Both the position numbers and the translations under genes were made by a program. Under the pieces are notes generated by a model. That model ran no database searches. It saw nothing but the letters and a program-made list of their open reading frames with translations, and had not been told where the DNA came from. Source: Candidatus Enterococcus wittei (GTDB taxonomy: Bacteria > Bacillota > Bacilli > Lactobacillales > Enterococcaceae). Taken from it: a stretch of DNA of 64,000 nucleotides. Shown piece after piece: positions 26,184 through 35,530 of this stretch. Numbering within the stretch: position 1 is the stretch's first letter; the number at the start of each line of letters is the position of its first letter. The stretch lies in contig NZ_NGMO01000001.1 in NCBI RefSeq assembly GCF_002140175.1, forward strand, positions 478,600-542,599. Reading direction: 5' to 3'.

Positions 26184-27578
26184 TTAAAATAAATTTAGTA
26201 AAATATCTGGCCATTCCTCTAACTTTGTTGTGGGTAGTTGAATCTTATTTTCGTTTTGAGATAACACTGCACCGTCGTTATCACAACAGCTTTCTGGTTT
26301 TTCAGTCAATACCTCACCAAAATATGCCAACATCTGCTCTCTTCGACAATCAGTTGTATTGATATAGCGAAGCATCTGTTGTAGACGATCGATCTTTGCT
26401 TTTTCTTGCTGTTTCAATCGCCCAAGCCATTTTTCTGGTGCTTGCGTTTTTTGGATCACTTCTAACCACTTTTGTTGAATCTCATCAAAGAATGATGTAT
26501 CTACTACCTCTTCATTCTTTAAATAGGTTTCAAATATTTGTCGTTGTTCTTTTGCAAGCTGGTTAAAAAAATAATGAATCTGTTCATCGCCCTTTTGATA
26601 AAGTAAAATAGCTGAACTATTTTGCTGATCTCTGCCTGCTCGACCAATTTCTTGCATATAATTTTCTAAACTATCTGGTAAATCATAATGAACAACATAA
26701 CGAATATCTGCTTTGTCGATTCCCATGCCAAATGCATTCGTCGCAATTAGAAATTGTAATTGATTTTGACTGAATTGTTGCTGAAGCTGTCTTCTTTGTG
26801 AGGCATCCAATCCTCCATGATAATAACCTACCGCATATTTCGGTCGAAATAGTTGATAGAGACGCTCCACTTCTTTTTTTGTGGCGCAATAAATGATCAT
26901 GGCTCCATTTGCCTGCTCCATCAATTCCTGTAATTCATGATCTTTCTCTTCTGTATGTTTTACAAATAAAGCAATATTGGTACGATTGACTGAATGTTTG
27001 ATCCGTAAAGGCGTTTCTTGGAACAATACTGTTTCAATGTCTGCTTGAACTATTGAGGTGGCAGTAGCCGTCAATGCTAAAGTTGTCGGAGATCCTAATT
27101 GCCTGTTGATATCGCCTAAATACTGATATTCCGGACGAAAATCAATGCCCCACTGTGAGACACAGTGGGCTTCATCGATCACGTATAAGGCAATTTTTTG
27201 CTGTTTCAATCGATCAAGTAATTCAAGCTGATTCAACATTTCTGGACTGACAAATAAAAATTTATATTCTGCTAGATGTGCCAACACATACTGTCTTTCT
27301 GATTTAGATAATAAGCTATTATAGGCAACTACTCTTTTTTCTCCTCGTTTTTGCAATTGAATCACTTGGTCTTCCATCAGTGAAAGCAATGGTGACACTA
27401 CCACTACCATCCCCTCCTGTAAATAACCGGTTAATTGATAACAGAGACTTTTGCCATTTCCTGTAGGTAAGATAGCTAAAACATCTTGGTTGTTTAATAA
27501 TCCTTGGATGATTTCTTCTTGTCCTGGACGAAAAGCAGAAAAACCAAAGTAAGCATGCAGATGATCAGTTAAGTTCAT
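26184..27578 (-). CDS. recQ: RecQ-family ATP-dependent DNA helicase (short, RecS-like)
   Basis: A 3'-5' DNA helicase for repair of stalled forks. The 464-residue protein holds helicase motif 0/I (FGFSAFRPGQEEII, LPTGNGKSLCYQ), motif II DEAHC, motif III LTATAT, motif V ATNAFGMGIDK and motif VI QEIGRAGRD. A short zinc-binding region follows (CRREQMLAYF, then CCDND). The HRDC domain of full RecQ is missing, as in the short RecS type of Bacillus. It overlaps the upstream ypbB-like gene by 14 bases, so the two are coupled. Confidence 0.92.
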   Translation of the reverse strand: MNLTDHLHAYFGFSAFRPGQEEIIQGLLNNQDVLAILPTGNGKSLCYQLTGYLQEGMVVVVSPLLSLMEDQVIQLQKRGEKRVVAYNSLLSKSERQYVLAHLAEYKFLFVSPEMLNQLELLDRLKQQKIALYVIDEAHCVSQWGIDFRPEYQYLGDINRQLGSPTTLALTATATSIVQADIETVLFQETPLRIKHSVNRTNIALFVKHTEEKDHELQELMEQANGAMIIYCATKKEVERLYQLFRPKYAVGYYHGGLDASQRRQLQQQFSQNQLQFLIATNAFGMGIDKADIRYVVHYDLPDSLENYMQEIGRAGRDQQNSSAILLYQKGDEQIHYFFNQLAKEQRQIFETYLKNEEVVDTSFFDEIQQKWLEVIQKTQAPEKWLGRLKQQEKAKIDRLQQMLRYINTTDCRREQMLAYFGEVLTEKPESCCDNDGAVLSQNENKIQLPTTKLEEWPDILLNLF

Positions 27579-28590
27579 TAGTTATTTCTCCTTTCAATTG
27601 CTCAATTTGATATAATCGAAACTCTCCGTAATCCAAATCACCGATGTTGACATCTCTATAATTCAAAGTAATAATCGGCTGAGATACATGTGATAGAATA
27701 TTTCGTGTTTTTTTAGAGACGATCTGTTCATAGGGAAAATCATCAAAAAAAATGGCCCATTCAATCAAATGATCATTGATAGTTCCCCGTTTCAATCTAC
27801 GCCTTGCCATAATCTGTTCTACTGAAAGACCTTCTTGAACCATTTGCCGTGTCACAAGCATACTTTGATTATGATTTTGATAAAGCAAAGGTTGAATCAA
27901 CAGTTTCAACAAGAAAGGTTTGTGTTTTGAAATAGCTGCCAACAATAGATGGACACATTGATCTTGAAAAAATTTGAGTTTAGTATCATCTTTTGTCTTG
28001 ATTAATTGATAATCAAGTAAGCCGATGCGACTGTTTCCAGAAAATTGATTCGCTAAAAAATCGGCTTTATCTCTAGGCATCAGCAAAAATATTTCTGTCA
28101 ACTCTTGGTATAATCCCTCTGCAAGTTCTCTTCGTGAATAGTTAGCCTCTTTCAACCATCTTTTGATCTGATAACTATAAAATGGACTTGTTTCCACAGG
28201 CAAATATTTCTGTTCATCAGCCGCTAATTGTGATACAACTTGAACGGCAAATTTAATTAGACGCCAACATTCATTATCCGTTCGTCCATATTTATCATAC
28301 TGTAGTCCTGTAAGATCAACACTTTGCTCTTCTAGCTGTTTTTTTCCTAAAGGTGTCAACTTTACATCCTTACCTTCTACATACAGCAAATTTTCTTTGG
28401 TCATTTCCTCAATCATGGTAAAAAATTCCGATTGTTTCAGTGTTGGAAAACTGCCGTGTATAAATAAAAGGCCATGGAAAAATCCATAGAGCAACACAGA
28501 GCTTGTACGCTTTCCACTAAGTAAGTGGAACAACGTGCTGACACGAAGCTTGTCTCTTGATGAAAATAAAGATAGAATAAACTCAGTCAT
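27565..28590 (-). CDS. Helicase-associated helix-turn-helix protein, YpbB-like
   Basis: The 341-residue protein contains no catalytic motif. Near residues 255-290 (QMVQEGLSVEQIMARRRLKRGTIND, split here as a helix-turn-helix) it has the C-terminal HTH_40-type domain of YpbB, a domain that is fused to the C-terminus of RecQ in other bacteria. It is encoded immediately upstream of, and overlapping, the short recQ. The pair therefore probably supplies in two proteins what one long RecQ does elsewhere. It is divergent from the ferredoxin gene, as ypbB and fer are in Bacillus. Confidence 0.82.
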   Translation of the reverse strand: MTEFILSLFSSRDKLRVSTLFHLLSGKRTSSVLLYGFFHGLLFIHGSFPTLKQSEFFTMIEEMTKENLLYVEGKDVKLTPLGKKQLEEQSVDLTGLQYDKYGRTDNECWRLIKFAVQVVSQLAADEQKYLPVETSPFYSYQIKRWLKEANYSRRELAEGLYQELTEIFLLMPRDKADFLANQFSGNSRIGLLDYQLIKTKDDTKLKFFQDQCVHLLLAAISKHKPFLLKLLIQPLLYQNHNQSMLVTRQMVQEGLSVEQIMARRRLKRGTINDHLIEWAIFFDDFPYEQIVSKKTRNILSHVSQPIITLNYRDVNIGDLDYGEFRLYQIEQLKGEITNELN

Positions 28591-28619
28591 AGTAATCCCC
28601 TTATGTTAGGATGGTAAAA

Positions 28620-28841
28620 ATGTCATTATTATGTAAATTAGTTCCAGAACGCTGTATTGCTTGCGGTCTATGTCAAATCGAGGCACCGGATATTTTTGAT
28701 TATGATGAAGAAGGCATTGTTTTATTTGCTCAAGAACCAGAAGCTCGTCAACAATTTGTCACTCCTTCGGAAGAAATCAACGTGCTAAAAGCATATCAAA
28801 AGTGCCCTGTAAGAGCGATTTTACTTGAAAAAAACGAATAA
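28620..28841 (+). CDS. fer: [4Fe-4S] ferredoxin
   Basis: A 73-residue acidic electron carrier with one cluster site. Three Cys occur in CIACGLC (Cys12, Cys15, Cys18) and the fourth in KCPVRAI near the C-terminus, an arrangement typical of Bacillus Fer. An additional Cys5 is not part of the motif. The ATG at 28620 is eight bases after AGGA; an in-frame ATG three codons earlier lies within that site. It is divergently transcribed from ypbB-recQ across only about 30 bases, so the promoters overlap. Confidence 0.93.
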   Translation: MSLLCKLVPERCIACGLCQIEAPDIFDYDEEGIVLFAQEPEARQQFVTPSEEINVLKAYQKCPVRAILLEKNE

Positions 28842-28955
28842 TTCTTTAAAATCAGCAGAAATACCGCCCAACTAATTCTTTACTAGTTGCGATATTTCTG
28901 CTATTTACGTTAGCCTTGTGATCATGGAATGATTCACATCGATTGAATGGCATCT

Positions 28956-29690
28956 TTAGATATTTTTTAGCCAGTTAGTCATGCTATTAACGATGGCTGT
29001 TTGTTGGTCTTGATTGCTGATAGTTGCTTTGCCATCCCCTTTTTGCTCTCCATAGCTACCAAATCCTCCATGGTTTCCACCAGTGATCGATACATACTCT
29101 GTTTGTTCTGGCAAATAATCTTTTGCCTCCGTATATGCTTCTTGATTCATGACTTGATCTTCGGTACCAGTCAGACTTAAAATAGGAAGGTCCGAATTTT
29201 TTAATGTTCCTTTTTTATCGGGATAACTTGCCATGAAATAGACACCTTTCAAATGTTTATCTGATAGATTCGTATTCGCATAACGACTCGCCATCACCCC
29301 ACCTAATGAATGTCCACCGATCACATAATCTTTATTTGGAAAATCTTCTAAGATTTTATCTGCCTTTTTTCCACTTAGAATGGCTAATTCAAAAGGCATT
29401 TTTGCTATGGCTACAGAGTAACCATTTTCTGCAAGCTGTTCTGCCCAGATACTATAACTTTCTGGTTCAACGAAGGCACCTGGATAAAAAACAATGAGAG
29501 GATTTTCTTTATCATCCGTTTGTTTTGCTTCAAATAATAAATAATCATCATTCTCTTTTCCTTGATCCAAGGAATGCTTAGCTTGTATAGAAGGTTCATA
29601 CACACTTTGTTGCCAATAATAATACCCACCAGCTGCCCCTAATCCAAGAACAATCACTAATCCTATGACGATTCGTTTCAATATTTTCAA
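28956..29690 (-). CDS. Membrane-anchored alpha/beta hydrolase
   Basis: The 244-residue protein has an N-terminal membrane anchor (about 5-25, VIGLVIVLGLGAAGGYYYW) and an alpha/beta hydrolase domain facing outward. The nucleophile elbow is GHSLGG, with the strand FYPGAFVEP forming the oxyanion region, the acid in LTGTEDQVM and the catalytic His in GGNHGGFG. The domain resembles dienelactone-hydrolase-like carboxylesterases. The TTG at 29690 is preferred, because GGAAGGTG lies at good spacing before it, whereas the upstream ATG and GTG have no site. Monocistronic; the substrate is unknown. Confidence 0.82.
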   Translation of the reverse strand: MKILKRIVIGLVIVLGLGAAGGYYYWQQSVYEPSIQAKHSLDQGKENDDYLLFEAKQTDDKENPLIVFYPGAFVEPESYSIWAEQLAENGYSVAIAKMPFELAILSGKKADKILEDFPNKDYVIGGHSLGGVMASRYANTNLSDKHLKGVYFMASYPDKKGTLKNSDLPILSLTGTEDQVMNQEAYTEAKDYLPEQTEYVSITGGNHGGFGSYGEQKGDGKATISNQDQQTAIVNSMTNWLKNI

Positions 29691-30086
29691 AAAAACACCT
29701 TCCATCACTCAATATTCAACTTATTCTCTTCTTACACACTAAAGAAAATACGAAAAAAAAGCAAATGGTTTTTTATCATTTAATTCGATTGCCAGAAAAT
29801 CTGAATAAGCATAACGATATCTATCATGAGCCATTTGTCATCGGATTCACCAATAATCAACAACATTGGATGATTTGACTGCGTGCGTATCAAAAGACTT
29901 GTTCCTCAAAAAAACCTAGGATTATCATCATAACTGCTATTACGTTTTTAAAAATTGAAAGATACAAAAATATTAAAAATAGTTTCTTCAAAAAAAGCCA
30001 AAGAATCTCGAAAAATAAACTTTCGGACCCTTCGGCTTTTTTATTGAAGATTGAATATATCGTTACAACCTATTTAATAAGATTCT
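29691..30086. other. 396-bp region between hydrolase and pepV
   Basis: Contains a family B hairpin (29990-30042) right behind pepV and the promoter side of the hydrolase. No ORF of note. Confidence 0.5.
29990..30042 (-). terminator. Family B hairpin acting as pepV terminator
   Basis: AAAAAAGCCAAAGAATCTCG pairs with CGGACCCTTCGGCTTTTTTA around a short loop. On the minus strand the hairpin ends in seven T, 44 bases past the pepV stop. Compared with other family B copies, the inner GAAAATAG/CTATTTTC part is shortened. Confidence 0.75.
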
Positions 30087-31427
30087 TTATTTTCCACACA
30101 AGCGATAAACAGCTTCCGCATAGATTTCCATCGCTTTATACATACTGCTTAATTCCCAACGTTCATTCGCTTGATGCATAAAGTCAGGTGTATCTGGGAA
30201 CATGGCACCAAACGCCACACATTGATTCATTGTCCGAGCAAATGTAGCCCCTCCAGAAACAAATGGTTCTGTCATATCTCCTGTGATATCACGATACGTA
30301 CCTAAAAGGTTTTTGACCAACTCACTATCTAATGGAACATACAGAGAATCTAAGAAATCAAATTCCTCATAAGATAAGTCATAAGCTTTAATTGTCTCTG
30401 TTAGTTTTGCTACCAAGTCCTCTTTTTCAAATGTCACAGGAATACGCATGTCGACACCAATTTTAGTATATTCAGGTGTCACTTCTAAGCTTGCAAAGTT
30501 CATTGTCAATTCACCGGACTGTTCGTCAGCGGTCTTTCCAACGACTTTTTCTCCAGTAGCATTTTCTTGCACTAATTGACCTAAGAAGTTGATTGGCGCA
30601 AAATCAAATACATCAGACAATGCCACAGCTAAACGAGTAATCGCATTGACACCTTCTGCCGCATCCTTCGCATGAATACTTTTTCCTAGGACAGTGATTG
30701 AGTCCCCATGATCTTCAAAATCAAAGTGATGATTATCCAACGCTGCTTTTACTTCTTCTAATTTTTCACCAGAATAAGGTGCGGCATCTGGAACAACATT
30801 TAATGCGCCACCCGCTTGTACTGAAAATTCTTTTGTTCCTGGACCAGTTAAGTAGGCTTGAAGCAATCCTTTTTCAGCATAGATCAACGGGAATTCTGCA
30901 TCTGGTGCAAAACCTTGGGTGATCCCTTCTTCTTTTTCGTTATATTTTTCTAAGCAACGCCATAAATTTTCTTCATCTGTCCCAAAGATAAAGCGAATTC
31001 GTGTATTGAATTCCACGCCAGCATCCATCAATGCTTTTACAGCATACATTGCCGCAATCGATGGACCTTTATCGTCTTGTGAGCCTCGACCGATCAACCA
31101 GCCATCTTTGACAGTTGGTTCAAATGGTTTTGAATCCCAATTTTTTTCATCTCCTGCTGGAACCACATCCATATGGCATAAAATACCAAATAAATCTTCT
31201 CCAGATCCTACTTCCGCATATCCATAATAGCCTTCTGGATCTTTAAATGTTTGAAAACCTAAATTTCCACTGATTTCTAGCACTTTGTCCAATGCTTTAA
31301 TCACTTTTTCCCCAAAAGGATGTCCTTTTCCAGAATCTGCTTCATCCAATACTGAAGGGATTCTAATTAACTCACTTAATGACTCTAACGCTTGTTCATG
31401 ATGTTGTTCTGTCACAAATTGTTTCAT
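30087..31427 (-). CDS. pepV: Dipeptidase PepV (M20 metallopeptidase)
   Basis: A cytoplasmic zinc dipeptidase that cleaves Xaa-Xaa dipeptides from peptide uptake. The 446-residue protein shows the M20 motifs LCHMDVVPAGD (first zinc ligand and catalytic Asp), GRGSQDDKGPSIAA (bridging Asp) and FGTDEE (catalytic Glu), with C-terminal SGGATFARTMNQCVAFG and FMHQANER supplying the last His. Length and the long lid match lactic acid bacterial PepV. A strong terminator follows. The upstream neighbour in the same direction is a YfcC carrier, separated by 457 bases. Confidence 0.93.
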   Translation of the reverse strand: MKQFVTEQHHEQALESLSELIRIPSVLDEADSGKGHPFGEKVIKALDKVLEISGNLGFQTFKDPEGYYGYAEVGSGEDLFGILCHMDVVPAGDEKNWDSKPFEPTVKDGWLIGRGSQDDKGPSIAAMYAVKALMDAGVEFNTRIRFIFGTDEENLWRCLEKYNEKEEGITQGFAPDAEFPLIYAEKGLLQAYLTGPGTKEFSVQAGGALNVVPDAAPYSGEKLEEVKAALDNHHFDFEDHGDSITVLGKSIHAKDAAEGVNAITRLAVALSDVFDFAPINFLGQLVQENATGEKVVGKTADEQSGELTMNFASLEVTPEYTKIGVDMRIPVTFEKEDLVAKLTETIKAYDLSYEEFDFLDSLYVPLDSELVKNLLGTYRDITGDMTEPFVSGGATFARTMNQCVAFGAMFPDTPDFMHQANERWELSSMYKAMEIYAEAVYRLCGK

Positions 31428-31884
31428 GTTTTTAGCCTCCTAATCATTCTGAAAAAATATGGAAAGATTGTACAAAAACAGGACTTTCACATACCATTTA
31501 TTCGCTTTAGTAAGTAACTAATGATGGTACTTTTGCTTTTGTAGCAACTTACTACTTATTTTCAACGAATAAATCATATGTCAAAGTCCCTCTTTCTTGC
31601 TGCCTCTTACTAAACCAAGATCGAAAAATCAAATACCAATCTCTTAAAGTCGATCTTCATCAATAAGCAAAAAAATCGAAAAATATGAGAACCTATCTTT
31701 CGTTTTCCTGGCTTCCCCCTTGGATCAAAGCTACTATCACAACAGCAGATCCAAATCAAATGATCTGGATCTACTGTTGAGCAGCAACTATCTATCGATT
31801 TCTCTAATATTCCTTGGAATCAAGTATAAAATGAGAACAAGCTTCCTATTTAATGATAGTTCTTTGTACCTAGTTTGTCTAGGA
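31428..31884. other. 457-bp region with a long imperfect hairpin
   Basis: The part next to pepV carries a long inverted repeat (31480-31597). Near 31670-31715 a very divergent relative of the family B palindrome may be present. No gene. Confidence 0.5.
31480..31597. repeat. Long imperfect inverted repeat upstream of pepV
   Basis: Left arm AGGACTTTCACATACC and ATTTATTCG (31481-31505) pairs with CGAATAAAT and CATATGTCAAAGTCCCT (about 31567-31592), with a few mismatches. An inner pair AGTAAGT / ACTTACT lies inside. The whole is about 118 bases, similar in size and style to the palindrome at 25197-25279. Confidence 0.55.
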
Positions 31885-33408
31885 TTACAGCATTGCTGCG
31901 ACACCTAAGATGACACAAATCGCTACAAATAAAATCGCAATCAATTTACTCATGAATTTCCACCAAACAGAAATATCAAAACGAGCAATAGCAACTGCAC
32001 CCATTACGATAGCTGAAGTTGGTGTAATCAAGTTCACTAAACCTGATGCTGATTGATAGGCAGTAATGACAAGGTCTTTACCAACACCAGCAAATTCGCC
32101 CATAGGTCCCATGATACCCATTGTAGCCGCAGCTAGACCTGAAGTAGATGGGATCAAGAATGACATTGGGATATAGAAAATAAATGTAAGGATAAGGAAT
32201 ACACTTGAAGATAGTGAGCTTAATCCTTGTTCCCCCCAATGTAAAATTGTATCAGTGATTAACCCGTTATTCATAACCACCTGAATACCACGAGCAACAG
32301 CTACAACGATCGCAACGCCGATCAAGTCTGAAGCTCCTGCTAAAAATTCTGAGATGAAAACTGATTCTTTCATACCGTAAGTGATTGCTACCACAATAGA
32401 CATCACTAAGAATAACATAGTGATTTCAGGGAAGTACCAGTCACCTAGTGGAAGCATGTTTTTACCTAGAACAGTACCGATTACTGGTAATCCAGTTAAC
32501 CAATTCGTCAATGATTCAAAAATTGTGAAGTTTTTATTTAAAGTTGTCCAAGGAATCAAACTAATAATCATGATTCCAAATGTAATAAAGAATAATACAT
32601 TGACATGTTTTTGTTTTTTAGTGATTGTTTCTTGACGACTGATTGATTCGATATCGAAATGTTTGATATCTTCATCGCGTTGTTTATAAACTAATGACTT
32701 AGTTGGGTCTTTTTCTACTTTCGAAGCATAGCGATAAACGTAAACGATTGAGATTGCTAAAAGAATGATGAACATCAAGAAACGAAGTCCAATCCCTTCT
32801 CCCATTGAAATTCCAACAGCTTGTGAAGCAACCCCTGTTGCAAATGGGTTAACTGTTGAAGCAAGACATCCGACTTGTGAGCCGACAAGTACAATCGCTA
32901 CAGCTGTGACTGTATCAAAGCCAACCGCCATCATTACAGGGATCAATAGAGCATAAAATGGGATAGTTTCTTCAGCCATACCATAAGTTGATCCGCCTAA
33001 TGCAAATAAAAACATTAACACTGGGATCAACATTTTTTCTTTTCCTTTAAACCGCTTAACTACAGAAGCAATTCCGGCATCTAATGCGCCAGTTTTATTA
33101 ATGATTCCTAAAAATCCACCGACGACTAAAATAAAGAAAGAAATAGGAATCGCAGCTGGTGTTTCTTTCGTTAATTCTCCTGCTGGCACCCCTAACATCC
33201 CATTAATCGGTGCCATGAAAATATCCCAAAGTCCTTGAGGATTTTGTGAGACTCTTTCATAAGAACCAGCAATGATGTTGCCTGCATCATCTACACTATA
33301 GTGCCCTGCTGGTATAAACCATGTTAATACAGCGATGATGGCAATAATAATAAATAAGACCGAATACGCTGAAGGCATTTGAAATTTTTTCTTTGTTGTC
33401 TGTTCCAT
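31885..33408 (-). CDS. YfcC family membrane carrier (C4-dicarboxylate/amino-acid type)
   Basis: The 507-residue protein has about 12 membrane segments and the start MEQTTKKKFQMPSAYSVLF. Conserved YfcC signatures include FIPAGHY, GGSTYGMAEETIPFY, GSQVGCLASTVNPFA and PSTSGLAAATMGIMGP. The family belongs to the DcuC/ArcD-like ion transporters; enterococcal members are suspected to move basic amino acids or dicarboxylates, but the substrate is not readable from sequence. It is monocistronic, between a riboflavin transporter and pepV. Co-location with a dipeptidase is compatible with amino-acid exchange but does not prove it. Confidence 0.82.
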   Translation of the reverse strand: MEQTTKKKFQMPSAYSVLFIIIAIIAVLTWFIPAGHYSVDDAGNIIAGSYERVSQNPQGLWDIFMAPINGMLGVPAGELTKETPAAIPISFFILVVGGFLGIINKTGALDAGIASVVKRFKGKEKMLIPVLMFLFALGGSTYGMAEETIPFYALLIPVMMAVGFDTVTAVAIVLVGSQVGCLASTVNPFATGVASQAVGISMGEGIGLRFLMFIILLAISIVYVYRYASKVEKDPTKSLVYKQRDEDIKHFDIESISRQETITKKQKHVNVLFFITFGIMIISLIPWTTLNKNFTIFESLTNWLTGLPVIGTVLGKNMLPLGDWYFPEITMLFLVMSIVVAITYGMKESVFISEFLAGASDLIGVAIVVAVARGIQVVMNNGLITDTILHWGEQGLSSLSSSVFLILTFIFYIPMSFLIPSTSGLAAATMGIMGPMGEFAGVGKDLVITAYQSASGLVNLITPTSAIVMGAVAIARFDISVWWKFMSKLIAILFVAICVILGVAAML

Positions 33409-33872
33409 ATCTTTCTTCCTTTCTCATTTTGTTAAAATCTTAACTTATTGACCCATTGTTATTTTATCAAAAATATAGCAAGAACAAAAATAATAACACA
33501 TGATTTTCTTAAATTTTATTCAAAACGTTCGTTTTATAACCTCCTTTATTTATTTTGTATAAATCCTTTATTCATAATAATTGTAGCGGTTTTCCACATT
33601 TTTGCACCATGTTTATTTAACAAACAAAAAGAGAAAACGCTCACACTTTTTATTGTTGAATTCATTTTTATTCAAAAAAAATGAAAATACTCACCCAACA
33701 TTAATAAAACGCTTACAGTTAGAAGCTTATTGAATTTTTTTTCATAAAAAGAGATCAAGAAAAATCTTGATCTCTAGTTCTAATTAAGAAAATGTCTTGT
33801 TTTTTGTCTTCTGCTCAAAAAAGTCACCATTTGCTTCATTTTATATACTTTTGGCAAAACCTCTATTAATTC
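33409..33872. other. 464-bp region between ribU and the YfcC gene
   Basis: Contains the ribU terminator (33745-33775) and the promoter region of the YfcC gene. Several GTTTTAT- and TTCATT-rich stretches are seen but no gene. Confidence 0.5.
33745..33775 (-). terminator. ribU terminator
   Basis: Perfect 11-bp inverted repeat AGAGATCAAGA (33750-33760) / TCTTGATCTCT (33765-33775) with a four-base loop. On the minus strand it is followed by a T-run. Confidence 0.85.
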
Positions 33873-34487
33873 TTATTTATTGATGACACTGTGCCGTTTT
33901 TCTAATTGATGTTGTTTGCGACTCAACCAAGGCAATAACTTGGCATGTAATACTAAAAAGACTGCACTCACAATAAATCCTTTGATCAAGTTAAACGGGA
34001 CAATTCCGATCAGTACGTAATTAGCCAATGGCATTCCTAACATCTGATCGGCACTTAAACCAAAAAATGCGAGATAAAGTGGTGTGATAACAAAATAATT
34101 CGCTACACTCATGAAAAGAGTTAATGCAAGTGTACCAGAAATGACACCAAGCAACTGGTTTCTCCCTTTATGTTGTTTACTTCTTTGGAAAAAGTAATAG
34201 ATTGGTAATGTAAATAATGTTGTTGCGATGAAGCTTGCTACATCTCCAATTAGATTATCTGGTGAAAAACCAGTCGTCACTAGATGTAAGATTGAACGTA
34301 ACAAGGCTGTCATCACGCCAGCGACAGGCCCAAATAAAAACATGCCGATCAATACTGGAATATCACTAAAATCAATCTTTAAAAAACTAAAAGCTGGCAT
34401 GATCGGGAATGCAAAATATTGCAAAACCAATCCGATTGCAGCAAACATCGCTACTACAACCATTTTCTGTACACGGGTGTTCTTCAT
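33873..34487 (-). CDS. ribU: Riboflavin ECF transporter S component
   Basis: The 204-residue membrane protein is the substrate-binding subunit that takes up riboflavin when joined to the shared ECF energising module. It has about six membrane segments. The conserved N-terminus MFAAIGLVLQYFAFPIMP is followed by LKIDFSDIPVLIGMFLFGP, the characteristic RibU motif. The ribosome binding site AGGAGG precedes the ATG. Immediately upstream lies an FMN riboswitch with a terminator, so expression is off when FMN is abundant. No other riboflavin gene is nearby except ribT-like at 36856. Confidence 0.94.
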   Translation of the reverse strand: MKNTRVQKMVVVAMFAAIGLVLQYFAFPIMPAFSFLKIDFSDIPVLIGMFLFGPVAGVMTALLRSILHLVTTGFSPDNLIGDVASFIATTLFTLPIYYFFQRSKQHKGRNQLLGVISGTLALTLFMSVANYFVITPLYLAFFGLSADQMLGMPLANYVLIGIVPFNLIKGFIVSAVFLVLHAKLLPWLSRKQHQLEKRHSVINK

Positions 34488-34545
34488 TTGAAATCCTCCT
34501 GTTAGGACTCCTCTTCAGCGAACCATCTAGCAAACGTTCACAAAC

Positions 34546-34577
34546 AAAAAACTCTATTTTCCAGGGAAAATAGAGTT
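34546..34577 (-). terminator. Expression-platform terminator of the FMN riboswitch
   Basis: AACTCTATTTTCC (34550-34562) and GGAAAATAGAGTT (34565-34577) form a 13-bp perfect stem, followed on the minus strand by six T. It lies between the aptamer and ribU. Confidence 0.9.
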
Positions 34578-34612
34578 AGAGTCATTTGCACATACGTATG
34601 CCAAATAAGCTC

Positions 34613-34730
34613 TATCTTCTTTATCCAGACTATACTGTCGGTATCGGAATTTCACCGATTCAGCTACTTAAAAAAGTAGGTCGTGGACTATAACCACCGG
34701 TCGGGAATTTCACCCTGCCCCTGAAGACGA
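34613..34730 (-). ncRNA. FMN riboswitch (RFN element)
   Basis: On the minus strand the sequence contains the RFN hallmarks in order: CTTCAGGGGCAGGGTGAAATT, then CCCGACCGGTGGTTATAGTC, CACGA, a variable stem, GAATCGGTGAAATTCCGATA, CCGACAGTATAGTCTGGAT and AGAAGA, closing with the first stem. It precedes the ribU terminator and gene. FMN binding favours the terminator at 34546-34577 and stops ribU transcription. Its ends are set by the pairing UCUUC (34727-34723) with GAAGA (about 34620-34616). Confidence 0.95.
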
Positions 34731-34810
34731 ACCATATATAATTTTTGTTTACCTTTTCATTATACATATATAATAAAAAAATGCAATGTTTCCAGCTTAC
34801 GAAAAGTAAG

Positions 34811-35530
34811 TTAGTTTTTTGATTGATTCATCAGTTGACTGATTTCTTTTTTGTTCAATTCGCGATAATCCCCAGGTCGTAATCCTTGTAAAGTCAAATC
34901 TCCATATCTTTCACGTTTTAATTTTTGTACCGGTAGACCTACTGCTTGGAACATATTTTTAACTTGATGGTTACGCCCTTCATGGATCGTCAATTCAACG
35001 ATACTATGATTCGTTTTTTGGTCGACCGATAAGATCGTATATTTGGCTGGTGCAGTCCGTTTGCCTTCGAGTTTTACCCCTTTTGTCAAGGGTGAAAGGA
35101 CTGATTTTGTGGCAATCCCTTTCACTTTTGCCACATAGACTTTATCGACTTCATGTTTTGGATGTGTCAATCGTTGGGCAAAATCACCATCATTCGTTAA
35201 TAGGAGAATACCTGATGTATCATAATCCAACCGACCGACAGGATAGATTCGCTCTTTAACCATCGGTAGTAAGTCAGTGACTACTTTTCTTCCTTTATCG
35301 TCTGCTACGGCAGAAATAACGCCTTTTGGCTTGTATAATAAGTAATATTTGTTTTCTTCTTGATAAATTGGTACTTGGTCTACTTCTACAAGATCATGCT
35401 TGCCGACTTTTATACCTAACTCTTTCACTACTTGACCATTTACTTTCACACGACCAGCCAAAATGTATTCCTCTGCTTTACGACGAGAGGTAATACCAGC
35501 ATGTGCAATTACTTTTTGTAGTCTTTCCAT
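34811..35530 (-). CDS. rluB: 23S rRNA pseudouridine synthase B
   Basis: Converts a uridine in helix 89 of 23S rRNA (2605 by E. coli numbering) to pseudouridine. The 239-residue protein begins with an S4 RNA-binding domain (MERLQKVIAHAGITSRRKAE). The catalytic domain of the RsuA/RluB family follows: YLLYKPKGVI, the catalytic Asp in VGRLDYDTSGILLLTNDG, and EGRNHQVKNMFQAVG. The start codon overlaps the stop of scpB by one base, so both are translated from one mRNA with scpA, ribT and xerD. The scpA-scpB-rluB order is general in Firmicutes. Confidence 0.95.
   Translation of the reverse strand: MERLQKVIAHAGITSRRKAEEYILAGRVKVNGQVVKELGIKVGKHDLVEVDQVPIYQEENKYYLLYKPKGVISAVADDKGRKVVTDLLPMVKERIYPVGRLDYDTSGILLLTNDGDFAQRLTHPKHEVDKVYVAKVKGIATKSVLSPLTKGVKLEGKRTAPAKYTILSVDQKTNHSIVELTIHEGRNHQVKNMFQAVGLPVQKLKRERYGDLTLQGLRPGDYRELNKKEISQLMNQSKN

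Noticed and set aside
31670-31715. Seventh copy of the family B palindrome
   Set aside because: Only the outer A/T-rich parts and a CTGGCTT-like end match; pairing is poor, so it is not counted.
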